A stretch of 64,000 bases of DNA from EW11 sp035765635. GTDB taxonomy: Bacteria; Verrucomicrobiota; Verrucomicrobiia; Opitutales; Opitutaceae. The notes under the pieces were generated by a model. It searched no databases. It saw only the letters and a program-made list of their open reading frames with translations, and was not told where the DNA came from. Shown in pieces: positions 40,244 to 47,769 of the stretch (position 1 is the stretch's first letter; each line of letters begins with the position of its first letter). The stretch is taken from NCBI GenBank assembly GCA_035765635.1, contig DASTWZ010000010.1:62001-126000 (forward strand), in the 5' to 3' direction. A program made the position numbers and the translations under genes.

Positions 40244-41997
40244 AAACGCAGGATTCAGCCGCAAATATTTCGTCAGAGGTCATTTCGTCGGAGGTCGGCT
40301 CGCGGGATTTTGAAGATATTTTTGGCCGCAAAAAGGCGCAAAGAAGCGCAAAGAGGATTGTTTCCGAGAGGAATGTTTCCGGAGAGATTTCCGGCGACAT
40401 TATTTCCGAGGAGAGTGTCTCCGAGGAGGTGATTTTTGAGGAGATTGTTTCCAAAAAGGTCGTTTCCGGGAAGGTCATTTCCGAGGAAGGGCGAGACCTC
40501 TGGGCGAGCCGTTATCGGAAACGTGTGTTCCTTGACGACATGTACGAAACACGGCTCCGAGGTAGGGCGAGGCGTCCCAGCCGAGCCGTTGCTTATTCTA
40601 ACGTTTGTGATGAGCCACGCAAAACGCGGCTCGCCAGGGACGGCTCGCCCTACCTCGGAGCGTTGACCGTTTCTGGACCGAGTCGGACGCGGCTCGCCCG
40701 GAGGTCTCGCCCTACCCTCGGAGGCCGACAGCGTTTTCGTGGCTTCACCCTTCTCGAGATGATCGGTGTGCTGGCAATCATGTCGATCCTGGCGGCGGTC
40801 ATCATCCCGAACGTGCTGAAGTCGATCGATGCTGCTGCAGTGAAGGCGGAGATTCAGACGACTCAGAATCTCGCAGAGGCTCTCAAATCGTATTGGAGAA
40901 CGAACGGTACCATCCCAACGACTGCCATTCCGCCCGCGACGATCAATTGGGGAACCCAACTTGCTGGCGCGGCTGGACTTTCGCCCCACGAAGTCGTCAC
41001 GACTCAATGGGGGTCAATGCGCACATACGTCGTTGATCCGGCGTCAGGGTCTTCGCCGCGCATCATGATTATTTCGAGTATGCGTACGGGGTTAGCCGTA
41101 CCTACCCAAATCAGCCTAAATAACGCGGCGAGATTTGCTGATGTTTGGGATACGTCCGACGGCGTTATCCCATCTGGCGCCAGTGCGACCTTATGGACGT
41201 CGTGGTCAACCGTGACAGCTCCCTTCTTGATAGTTCAGCGGGTCAAATTGGACACCGTAGTCACGGATTACGTAACTTCAGAAGCTTCAATCATGAGTAG
41301 TTTGGGAGACGCTGTGAAACAGTATCTCCGAGTGAACGGACAGTTACCCACGACGACCATTCCGCCTGCGTCCATCAACTGGACAACGCAGCTTGCCAAT
41401 TTCACTCAGTTCTCGCCGAACGACGTTTTACTTACGAAGCGCGGCTTGAAACGCGTCTATGTTATTGAGCCCTACACTTGGCCGGCAAAACCGATGCGCG
41501 CGATGCTTCTTTCGAGCATGAGCCCAGGGCGCGATGTGCCCACCGCTGCTTCCATCAATTCAAATGGAAACTATTTTAACGATATTTGGCAGACGCAGAA
41601 TGGGGTAATTCCAAACGGTTCGAGCGCGATTTTATGGACCGCCTGGTCAGCGTCCACCGCGCCATTTCTGACAATCCAGCGTATCAATCTTTCGGATATA
41701 TATACCACAGATCTACAGGCACTGACCATCGCGCTGAACAACCGCACGAGCACGACGATCGGGTATCGCTTTACTGAATACACAACCGGCATCGTGACGT
41801 TGGGAACTGTTTCGCCGACCGCAACCACACCCGCCGTTCCGACTGCCCACCCGAAAGACAAACTCGAGCTTTACCGCGACAGTGCACGGGCACAGCTCGA
41901 CTACACCTACATTTTTTCCTCCGGGGTCTCGAACGCGCGGACATTCGATTTCGAAGACACCACTCCGCCGTCAACGCCCCGATGGTACGCCAAATGA
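40240..41997 (+). CDS. Prepilin-like protein with duplicated globular domain and abnormal long leader
   Basis: The open frame from ATG 40240 (coupled to the platform gene by ATGA) gives 585 residues. The prepilin site G/FTLLEMIG with hydrophobic helix GVLAIMSILAAVIIPNVL comes only at about residue 168. Everything before it is read from repeats. An in-frame TTG at 40663 would give a normal 27-residue leader and may be the true start. After the helix, two similar modules of about 135 residues follow (40846-41250 and 41281-41691), sharing IPTTAIPPATINW / LPTTTIPPASINW and DGVIPSGASATLWTSW / NGVIPNGSSAILWTAW. An Ala/Thr/Pro-rich tail follows. GC is visibly lower than in neighbouring genes. It is probably a minor pilin or tip-type pseudopilin; function is inferred. 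Confidence 0.78.
   Translation: MKTQDSAANISSEVISSEVGSRDFEDIFGRKKAQRSAKRIVSERNVSGEISGDIISEESVSEEVIFEEIVSKKVVSGKVISEEGRDLWASRYRKRVFLDDMYETRLRGRARRPSRAVAYSNVCDEPRKTRLARDGSPYLGALTVSGPSRTRLARRSRPTLGGRQRFRGFTLLEMIGVLAIMSILAAVIIPNVLKSIDAAAVKAEIQTTQNLAEALKSYWRTNGTIPTTAIPPATINWGTQLAGAAGLSPHEVVTTQWGSMRTYVVDPASGSSPRIMIISSMRTGLAVPTQISLNNAARFADVWDTSDGVIPSGASATLWTSWSTVTAPFLIVQRVKLDTVVTDYVTSEASIMSSLGDAVKQYLRVNGQLPTTTIPPASINWTTQLANFTQFSPNDVLLTKRGLKRVYVIEPYTWPAKPMRAMLLSSMSPGRDVPTAASINSNGNYFNDIWQTQNGVIPNGSSAILWTAWSASTAPFLTIQRINLSDIYTTDLQALTIALNNRTSTTIGYRFTEYTTGIVTLGTVSPTATTPAVPTAHPKDKLELYRDSARAQLDYTYIFSSGVSNARTFDFEDTTPPSTPRWYAK
40267..40488 (+). repeat. 15-bp minisatellite inside the prepilin leader frame
   Basis: Eleven imperfect in-frame units of the form RTY-RTT-TCC-GAG-GAG. 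Two units (40267-40296) precede a family C arm (40324-40356) and nine (one shortened to 12 bp) occupy 40357-40488. Translated they read V/I-V/I-S-E-E. Because the unit is a multiple of three, copy-number change would not break the frame. On the opposite strand the same units read as L-x-G-N-D/N, similar to pentapeptide repeats. Confidence 0.8.
40562..40715. repeat. Family B repeats inside the prepilin leader frame
   Basis: A left arm (40562-40588, GTAGGGCGAGGCGTCCCAGC...), an inverted right arm (40621-40653, core GGCTCGCCAGGGACGGCTCG) and a third, diverged copy in the same orientation as the right arm (40686-40715). Elsewhere in the window this family is strictly intergenic. Here the open frame passes through all three. 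Confidence 0.8.
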
Positions 41998-43481
41998 ACG
42001 ACACAGGCGCTCCATTTTCCCCCGACCCCGCCCTCACCCAGGCGCCGTTCTCGCAGGGCACTCGGCAGAAGGGCGCGTATTCACGGCGGCCTTACGATGT
42101 GCTGGGGCTCACTTGGATTCATGGGTCGCTGCATGCGGCGATCTTTCGTCGGCAAACGCTGAAGCGCTCCTGGCAGTATCCGACGCCCGTGCGCACGCTC
42201 GAGGAATTCGAGGCCGCGCTCGATGAGGCGATCGTCACGCTGCGCTTCGGGGGCACCGAAGTTTTCCTCATCCTCGAGCACGATCGTTTCGTTCACCAAT
42301 CCGAACAAGCTCCTGCATTTTCCGACGCTGCGGCTCGCGCCTATCTTCGCGGCCGCGTCGAACTTTTCGAAAAAGCAAACGGGCCGGCGCTCTGGATCAG
42401 CCAGCGCACCACTTCGACGCGGAAGGAGGCCAGCTTTCTCCTCCACCTTCTTCCGTCGGAATTCTACGGCCGCATCAACGGCATGCTGCTCGCGCGCCGT
42501 CTGGATCTCACTCGCATTCTGCCGGTGGTCGTTCCGCTGCAGCTCGCGCTCGATTCTCTCGGCCTCGAAAAAGACACGCCAGTCCTCATCGCCGCGGACA
42601 CAGGTGACGCGACGACCGTGATGGTAGCTCGCGCGAACGGCGAATTGCTCTTCTCGCGCACCATGCTCGCGCGTTGGGACGCCGACCCCGCGCGGATCGG
42701 CGTCGAAGTGAATCGCTCCGTGCTCTACGCAAAGCAGCAATTCGGCACGATCGTCGAAAAACTCTGGCTCCTCGGCTCCGCCGGCGAAAACGCGCGCAAC
42801 GAAGTCCAGTCGCGCGTCGGCGCCGGCAAACAAGTCTCCATCCAAAATTCGACCTCCGTCGACTGGATGCAGGCCATCGCAAAACTCTCCGCCCGCCATC
42901 CGATCAACCTCGTCGCGGGCTACCTCGGCCGAAAGCGACGCCAACAATTTCTCCGCCGCATCGCGATCGCCGCATGCTGGCTGACCATCTCTCTCCTCAG
43001 CCTTGACACCTGGACTCGCCTCGCGGAAACGCGCGAAGAGCGCAGCCATCTCGTAGAGCTCAGAAAAAGCGAGGCAAGTCTGCGCGAGCAGCGCGACCGT
43101 CTCACGCTGCGCAACGAAAGCGCTCAGCGCCTGCGCCGGCTGATCAAGGAAGCTGCCGATGACCGCGTCGCTCCCTTCACGATCAAACTTCTTCCTTACC
43201 TCGCCAGCGTGATTCCCGCCGACGCGCAGCTCTTGGAGTTCAATTCCAGATGGGACGAAGCGACGGGCAAATGGTCGTTCCACGTCGAAGGCCAAATCGA
43301 AGGTGACGAAGACACGAACCGCGAGGCGATGGACAATGTCCTTCGTCAACTGGCGCGCGGCCCGCTGCGCGTGCACATGAGCGAGAACTCCGCGAGTTTC
43401 GTCGGCTCGACAAATTTTGGCAACGAAGGTGGCCGCGCCACGCAGCGCTTTGCTTGGGAGGGCACGCTGTTTGAAAACTAA
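41994..43481 (+). CDS. Pilus assembly protein, MshI/PilM-PilN-like (GspL-like)
   Basis: A 495-residue protein. Residues 1-315 are soluble with a PilM/GspL-like actin-type fold (LGLTWIHGSLHAAIFRRQTL; VLIAADTGDATTVMVARANG; LARWDADPARIGVEVNRSVL). One transmembrane helix lies near residues 322-342 (IAIAACWLTISLLSL), then a coiled-coil-prone charged stretch and a PilN-like periplasmic domain. The fused layout matches the MshI or GspL branch rather than separate PilM and PilN. It links the cytoplasmic ATPase to the periplasmic alignment complex. Its ATG overlaps the stop of the previous prepilin (ATGA at 41994-41997). Sequence similarity is weak, so the call leans on architecture and position. Confidence 0.72.
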   Translation: MNDTGAPFSPDPALTQAPFSQGTRQKGAYSRRPYDVLGLTWIHGSLHAAIFRRQTLKRSWQYPTPVRTLEEFEAALDEAIVTLRFGGTEVFLILEHDRFVHQSEQAPAFSDAAARAYLRGRVELFEKANGPALWISQRTTSTRKEASFLLHLLPSEFYGRINGMLLARRLDLTRILPVVVPLQLALDSLGLEKDTPVLIAADTGDATTVMVARANGELLFSRTMLARWDADPARIGVEVNRSVLYAKQQFGTIVEKLWLLGSAGENARNEVQSRVGAGKQVSIQNSTSVDWMQAIAKLSARHPINLVAGYLGRKRRQQFLRRIAIAACWLTISLLSLDTWTRLAETREERSHLVELRKSEASLREQRDRLTLRNESAQRLRRLIKEAADDRVAPFTIKLLPYLASVIPADAQLLEFNSRWDEATGKWSFHVEGQIEGDEDTNREAMDNVLRQLARGPLRVHMSENSASFVGSTNFGNEGGRATQRFAWEGTLFEN

Positions 43482-44115
43482 GCTCCATTCTTACCTGCAC
43501 GTCTGCTGGTACGTGCTAACGGAAGTGCCCGGCTGGCCCGACGCGCCGCGCCGCGCCCGCTTCCTGCGCGCGATGCCGATCGTGCTGCCGCTTGTCCTCA
43601 TCGCCCTCGCGATCGGCTGGCGAATTTTCGTGTATTCGCCGGATCGATACAAAATCGACGAAGCGCTTCGTCCGCTGCTGAAGCTCGAGCGCCAGGTCTC
43701 CGATCTTGAAATCGTGAACTCGGATCAGCAGGTCGCGCAACTGAACGAACAAGCTGTCGCCGCCTCGCGCCTCCTGATCGAGAGCCCCGAAGCCGTGCCC
43801 CCCATGCTCAAGGAATTGAAGTCGCGGGCCCGCAACGCCGGGTGGGACGCGACGTTCCAGCGTCCCGAAGCAGGCGAAACCCCCACGGATTCCGAGGCTG
43901 CCGTTTCCTTCATCACCGTGCGCGGACGCCTTCGCCCGCTGGCCGTGAACGCCGATCCATTTGCTTCGCTAGTGACTCTCCTCGAGCAGGTTTCCCTCGG
44001 GGAAAAGCGGATTGACCTTACCCGAGTGGCAATTCGTGCCGATGACACCCGTTGGCAAGCCGTGGAGCTCTCCCTGCGCTTCGCCTACCCAGCAGCACAT
44101 GCGAAAACTCCTTAA
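43471..44115 (+). CDS. Pilus alignment protein, MshJ/PilO/GspM-like
   Basis: About 214 residues from a TTG at 43471, which overlaps the previous stop by 11 bp; no ATG exists near. Layout: short cytoplasmic segment, one transmembrane helix (AMPIVLPLVLIALAIGW), a coiled-coil stretch (LLKLERQVSDLEIVNSDQQV) and a small ferredoxin-like periplasmic domain, as in PilO/GspM/MshJ proteins. It presumably dimerises with the PilN-like half of the preceding protein. Recognised by topology and gene order, not by strong sequence motifs. Confidence 0.65.
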   Translation: MKTKLHSYLHVCWYVLTEVPGWPDAPRRARFLRAMPIVLPLVLIALAIGWRIFVYSPDRYKIDEALRPLLKLERQVSDLEIVNSDQQVAQLNEQAVAASRLLIESPEAVPPMLKELKSRARNAGWDATFQRPEAGETPTDSEAAVSFITVRGRLRPLAVNADPFASLVTLLEQVSLGEKRIDLTRVAIRADDTRWQAVELSLRFAYPAAHAKTP

Positions 44116-44641
44116 CAAGCCGTGGTTCGTCGCCGCTCTCGCTCTTGGCGCGGTCGGCCTCGTCGCGCATTCGATCATGTCGCAAATGCCGGGTTCGCGA
44201 GTGCAGATCGTCACGCCCGAAAGCGATGGAACGATCGCCGACCCCGCAGCCGGAGATGTCGCAGCCGGATCCGCCGGCAATCCCGAGTCGTTTCGCGCCG
44301 TCCTGAAGGAAATCTCGTCACTTTCGACCGCGCGAAATCCCTTTCTCGCACGCGCCAAGCCCGCCCTCGCCGCTGCGGACAAAGCGCAGCAGCCCGACGA
44401 AACCGATTCGGTCAACGTAGGGGCTGTCTGGATACAAGCCGGCATCGCGTACGTGCTGGCCAATGGACATATTCACCGCGCGGGCGACCAGCTCGGCCGG
44501 CTCACCATCGAAGCCGTGACCCACGACGGCATTTGGCTGACGCACTGGAAGGGCCGCGACTTCGTCAATGTTGGCTCAGCTTTCACGTTAATCACTTCCG
44601 CAAAACAGGCGGCCGCGCTCGCAGGTTCGAGTGAAGGATAA
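44099..44641 (+). CDS. Pilus assembly protein, MshK/PilP/GspC-like
   Basis: A 180-residue protein from ATG 44099 (MRKLLNKPWF), overlapping the previous gene by 17 bp. One N-terminal membrane anchor (VAALALGAVGLVAHSI), a disordered Ala/Gly/Asp-rich linker, and a C-terminal beta domain with VNVGAVWIQAGIAYVLANGH, then GDQLGRLTIEAVTHDGIWLT. The pattern of a repeated beta unit ending in a 'not-too-short loop then V-x-x-G' resembles the HR domain of GspC or the PilP/MshK fold that docks onto the secretin. Assignment is by topology and position. Confidence 0.62.
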   Translation: MRKLLNKPWFVAALALGAVGLVAHSIMSQMPGSRVQIVTPESDGTIADPAAGDVAAGSAGNPESFRAVLKEISSLSTARNPFLARAKPALAAADKAQQPDETDSVNVGAVWIQAGIAYVLANGHIHRAGDQLGRLTIEAVTHDGIWLTHWKGRDFVNVGSAFTLITSAKQAAALAGSSEG

Positions 44642-44654
44642 TTGCCCGAACGCC

Positions 44655-46214
44655 ATGAAACGCCCCCTGCTGTTCTTCGTCTGTATTCAAGCCGCCACTA
44701 CGCTGGCTCCGGTGCTCCGCGCCCAGGATGTCGTTCCGCCGTCCACGGCCGCGGCTTCATCCGCACCCACGGCCGCGGCGCAGCCATCGCCAACAACAGG
44801 CGCGACCGAGCACAAGGAAGTCGTCACGACCGCGGCAAACGTTGCGCCGAAAACCGCGTTCAGCTTCCACGCCGAGGGCATTCCGATCAAACAGGCTCTC
44901 GCTCTTTTCGCGCGGGCCAATGGGCTGAACATCGTTCCCGATCTCGATATCGAAGGCGAAGTCACGGTCGATTTCACCGACCTGCCTCTCGATCTCGCGA
45001 TGGACGCGCTGCTCGAGGCCAATGGCTACTATTTCACGCAGGAGGGGCGCCTCATCCGTATCCACAATCGTGAGACACGGCTCTTCCAGATCGATTACAT
45101 CCACACCACGCGCGCCGGTACCGGCTCCAATGCGGTCCAGATCAGTTCCGGCGGCGGCGGTTCCGGATCTTCCGGCGGCGCTTCGGGAGGTTCCGGCGGC
45201 GGCGCAGGCGGCTCGAACGAAGGTTCGACCATGACGGTGACGAACACCGCGACCATCAATTTCTGGGGCGACCTCGGTGAGCAGTTGAAGACGCTCATTT
45301 CCGAAAAAGGCAGTTTCACGATCAACGGATTGGCCGGCACCGTCATGGTCCGAGACAATCACCGCAACGTCGAGAGCATCGGCCGCTTCCTCGCGTCGGT
45401 GACCGCCAACGTGGTTCGCCAAGTCGATCTCGAAGTCGAGATCTACGAAGTCGCCCTGAGCGACTCGACGCAGCTCGGCATCAATTGGCAGCGCGTCGAG
45501 GACTCGCTCGACAGCACGGTGAGCACGATCCCCGGCCAGCTCGGTTTGCCCGGCAATGCAGGTTTGATCGTACAGAATCCGATCTTCGGCAACCCGCCGG
45601 GCGGTCCCGGCGTCCGCATCGCGCTCTCGCGCAACAACACCTCTGTCGTGGTCGACGCACTGCGCCAGCAGGGCAACCTGAAGGTTGTATCCAAACCGCG
45701 ACTACGCACGTTGAACAATCAACCGGCCGTCGTCCGCGTCGGTCAGGACATTCCCGTTTTCACCCGCCAAGTCACACAATCGCCCGGCACCCCACCGGTC
45801 ATCACCGTCACCGAATCGATTCAGACGATCACCGTCGGCACCGTGCTTTCGATCACCCCGCAAATCTCCGCCGAAGGCCTCGTTACTCTCGACATAACGC
45901 CTGCGGTGAGCCGCCTCGTTCGCACGGAGACCTCAGCGAGCGGTGACACCACGGCACCGGTAATTGATATCCGCCAAGCATCCTCGATCGTGCGTTTGCA
46001 CGACGGCGACACGGTGGTGATGGGCGGACTCGTCCAAGACGGCAGCACGACGACGAGACGCAAGATCCCGCTTCTCGGAGATGTGCCGGTACTTGGGAAA
46101 CTCTTTACCGGCAAATACGACACGTCGGACCGGACCGAGCTGATATTCTTTTTGACCCCGCGGATCATCCACGACGAAGCGGGCGCAAAACCCCTCAAGA
46201 CGGCCGTGAAGTAG
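44655..46214 (+). CDS. Outer-membrane secretin, MshL/GspD-like
   Basis: A 519-residue secretin from ATG 44655, with signal peptide (MKRPLLFFVCIQAATTLAPV, then LRAQ). GTG at 44631 is a less likely start. An STN/N0-like domain (FHAEGIPIKQALALFARANG) is followed by a Gly/Ser-rich linker (about residues 165-190), an N1-type segment and the secretin core with VVSKPRLRTLNNQPAVVRVG and DGDTVVMGGLVQD ... KIPLLGDVPVLGKLF. The order IDYIHTTRAG, Gly/Ser linker, then FWGDLGEQLKTLISEKGSF resembles MshL. It forms the exit pore for the pilus. Last structural gene of the cluster. Confidence 0.92.
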   Translation: MKRPLLFFVCIQAATTLAPVLRAQDVVPPSTAAASSAPTAAAQPSPTTGATEHKEVVTTAANVAPKTAFSFHAEGIPIKQALALFARANGLNIVPDLDIEGEVTVDFTDLPLDLAMDALLEANGYYFTQEGRLIRIHNRETRLFQIDYIHTTRAGTGSNAVQISSGGGGSGSSGGASGGSGGGAGGSNEGSTMTVTNTATINFWGDLGEQLKTLISEKGSFTINGLAGTVMVRDNHRNVESIGRFLASVTANVVRQVDLEVEIYEVALSDSTQLGINWQRVEDSLDSTVSTIPGQLGLPGNAGLIVQNPIFGNPPGGPGVRIALSRNNTSVVVDALRQQGNLKVVSKPRLRTLNNQPAVVRVGQDIPVFTRQVTQSPGTPPVITVTESIQTITVGTVLSITPQISAEGLVTLDITPAVSRLVRTETSASGDTTAPVIDIRQASSIVRLHDGDTVVMGGLVQDGSTTTRRKIPLLGDVPVLGKLFTGKYDTSDRTELIFFLTPRIIHDEAGAKPLKTAVK

Positions 46215-46251
46215 CCGATATAGGGGGTCATCACCACACGCCCCCGGTTCC

Positions 46252-47175
46252 ATGATCTACCAGACGGTAAAAGTTCTCATCGTGGAAGACATGCTCATGA
46301 TCGCGAAGATCACGGAGCAAATGTTGAAGAAGGCGCCGGGCAGCCGCTACGAAGCGACGCACAAGGCCCGATTGAGTGACGCGCTGGTCGCGCTGCAATC
46401 GGAAGATTTCGATATCATTTTGCTGGATCTGAATCTTCCGGACAGCCGCGAACTCGAAACGCTCACCCGCGTCGTCGAACTCACGCCGGAAGTGCCGATT
46501 ATCGTTCTCACGGCGAACAACAGCGACGAGATGGGACTTCGCGGCGTGCAACTCGGCGCCCAGGATTTTCTGCTCAAAGGCGATTTCAATTACCTCACGC
46601 TCGATCGTGCGATCATCTACGCGATCGAACGCCATCGCCTGCAGCGCACGATTCGCCAACTCGCGGTGCTCGACGAGCTGACCGGTCTCTACAATCGCCG
46701 CGGCTTCAATACGCTGAATCCCGATGTGCTACAGCGCGTGAAGAATTCCGAGCTGCGCGGCTACCTCTGCTATTTCGACCTGGATCGTTTCAAGCACATC
46801 AACGACGAGCTCGGTCATGCGAAGGGCGATGAGGCGCTGAAGGAATTTGCCGCCAACGTCCGCAGCGTTTTTCGCAAGGACACTCTCCTCTCGCGACTCG
46901 GCGGGGATGAATTCGTCGCAATGGGAATCGAGACGAATCCCGGCCAGGTCGAGCAATCGCTTCAATCACTAGAAATCATCTTGTCGGTCCGCAACGCGCG
47001 TGAAGATTCCACCTTCGCCCTCGAGTCGAGCTCGGGCGTGAGCTACTGGGATCGCAACTCTTCGGCCACGATCGAAGACCTCAGCGCGCAAGCCGACGCC
47101 GCGCTTTACCGTCACAAGGAGAGTCGCAAACGCGCCCGGGTCCACGCCGGTCTGCAAATTCAGGACAGCCGATGA
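46252..47175 (+). CDS. Response regulator diguanylate cyclase (REC-GGDEF)
   Basis: A 307-residue two-domain protein. Residues 5-125 are a receiver domain with acidic VEDM, phospho-acceptor Asp59 in IILLDLNLPD, Thr in IVLTANN and Lys in LLKGDFN. Residues 138-300 are a GGDEF domain with intact active site LGGDEFVAMG (217-221) and substrate block YFDLDRFKHINDELGHAKGD. The inhibitory I-site RxxD is not complete (R-K-D-T), so product feedback is probably absent. Phosphorylation would activate synthesis of c-di-GMP from two GTP. It starts 37 bp after the secretin gene and its TGA overlaps the ATG of the HD-GYP gene. Confidence 0.94.
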   Translation: MIYQTVKVLIVEDMLMIAKITEQMLKKAPGSRYEATHKARLSDALVALQSEDFDIILLDLNLPDSRELETLTRVVELTPEVPIIVLTANNSDEMGLRGVQLGAQDFLLKGDFNYLTLDRAIIYAIERHRLQRTIRQLAVLDELTGLYNRRGFNTLNPDVLQRVKNSELRGYLCYFDLDRFKHINDELGHAKGDEALKEFAANVRSVFRKDTLLSRLGGDEFVAMGIETNPGQVEQSLQSLEIILSVRNAREDSTFALESSSGVSYWDRNSSATIEDLSAQADAALYRHKESRKRARVHAGLQIQDSR

Positions 47176-47768
47176 ACAACATCGGCTCATCTGATCCCGG
47201 AGTTGAAATGGCGGTGCGCCTGCGCCGCGCCTGCGAGGCGCACGACACCACAATCAGTTCGCATCTCGATCGTGTCGCGCACTACGCCTGCGAAATCGCG
47301 CGTCTGCTCGGGCTGCCCGAGCGTCAAATTCTGGAGCTGCACCACGCCACTCCTCTCCACGACATGGGCAAGATCGGCATTCCGATCGAGGTGTTGAACA
47401 AGCCCGGCCGCCTCACGCGCGAGGAAATGGAAATCGTGAAGTCCCACACTGTATTGGGTCACCGGATACTGGACGGCAGCGAATTTTCCGTGATCCAGTG
47501 CGCTGCCCGCATCGCGCTTTGTCATCATGAAAGCTGGGATGGCTCGGGCTATCCTCAAGGCCTGCGGGGAAAGAATATTCCTCTCGATGCGCGCATCGTC
47601 GCCGTGGCGGACGTCTATGACGCACTCATGTCCCAGCGTTCCTACAAACCCGCGTGGGAGGAAGAAGTCGTGATCGACGAAATGCGTGCTCTCCGCGAAC
47701 GGAAATTCGATCCGGAGATACTGGACCTTTTCCTGGGAAAACTCTCCGCGATCGCGATCCCGGCCTGA
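47172..47768 (+). CDS. HD-GYP domain c-di-GMP phosphodiesterase
   Basis: A 198-residue stand-alone HD-GYP protein. The metal-binding HD (His63-Asp64) is in ATPLHDMGKIGIP, the second His cluster is HTVLGHRIL and HHESWDGSGYPQGLRG holds the GYP signature (126-128); later DVYDALMSQRSYKPAW is typical. All key residues for hydrolysing c-di-GMP are present. It lacks a receiver domain of its own. The ATGA overlap with the REC-GGDEF gene means maker and breaker of the same messenger are translated together. Convergent with trpF, with a single base between the stop codons. Confidence 0.93.
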   Translation: MNNIGSSDPGVEMAVRLRRACEAHDTTISSHLDRVAHYACEIARLLGLPERQILELHHATPLHDMGKIGIPIEVLNKPGRLTREEMEIVKSHTVLGHRILDGSEFSVIQCAARIALCHHESWDGSGYPQGLRGKNIPLDARIVAVADVYDALMSQRSYKPAWEEEVVIDEMRALRERKFDPEILDLFLGKLSAIAIPA

Positions 47769-47769
47769 G

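Noticed and set aside
40267..40488. Possible CRISPR array
   Set aside because: Units are 15 bp, contiguous and without spacers; no cas genes nearby.
40273..41007. 244-codon minus-strand frame with pentapeptide-like repeats
   Set aside because: It runs across the prepilin helix and several repeat families; the periodic part is explained by the 15-bp minisatellite. Kept only as an observation.
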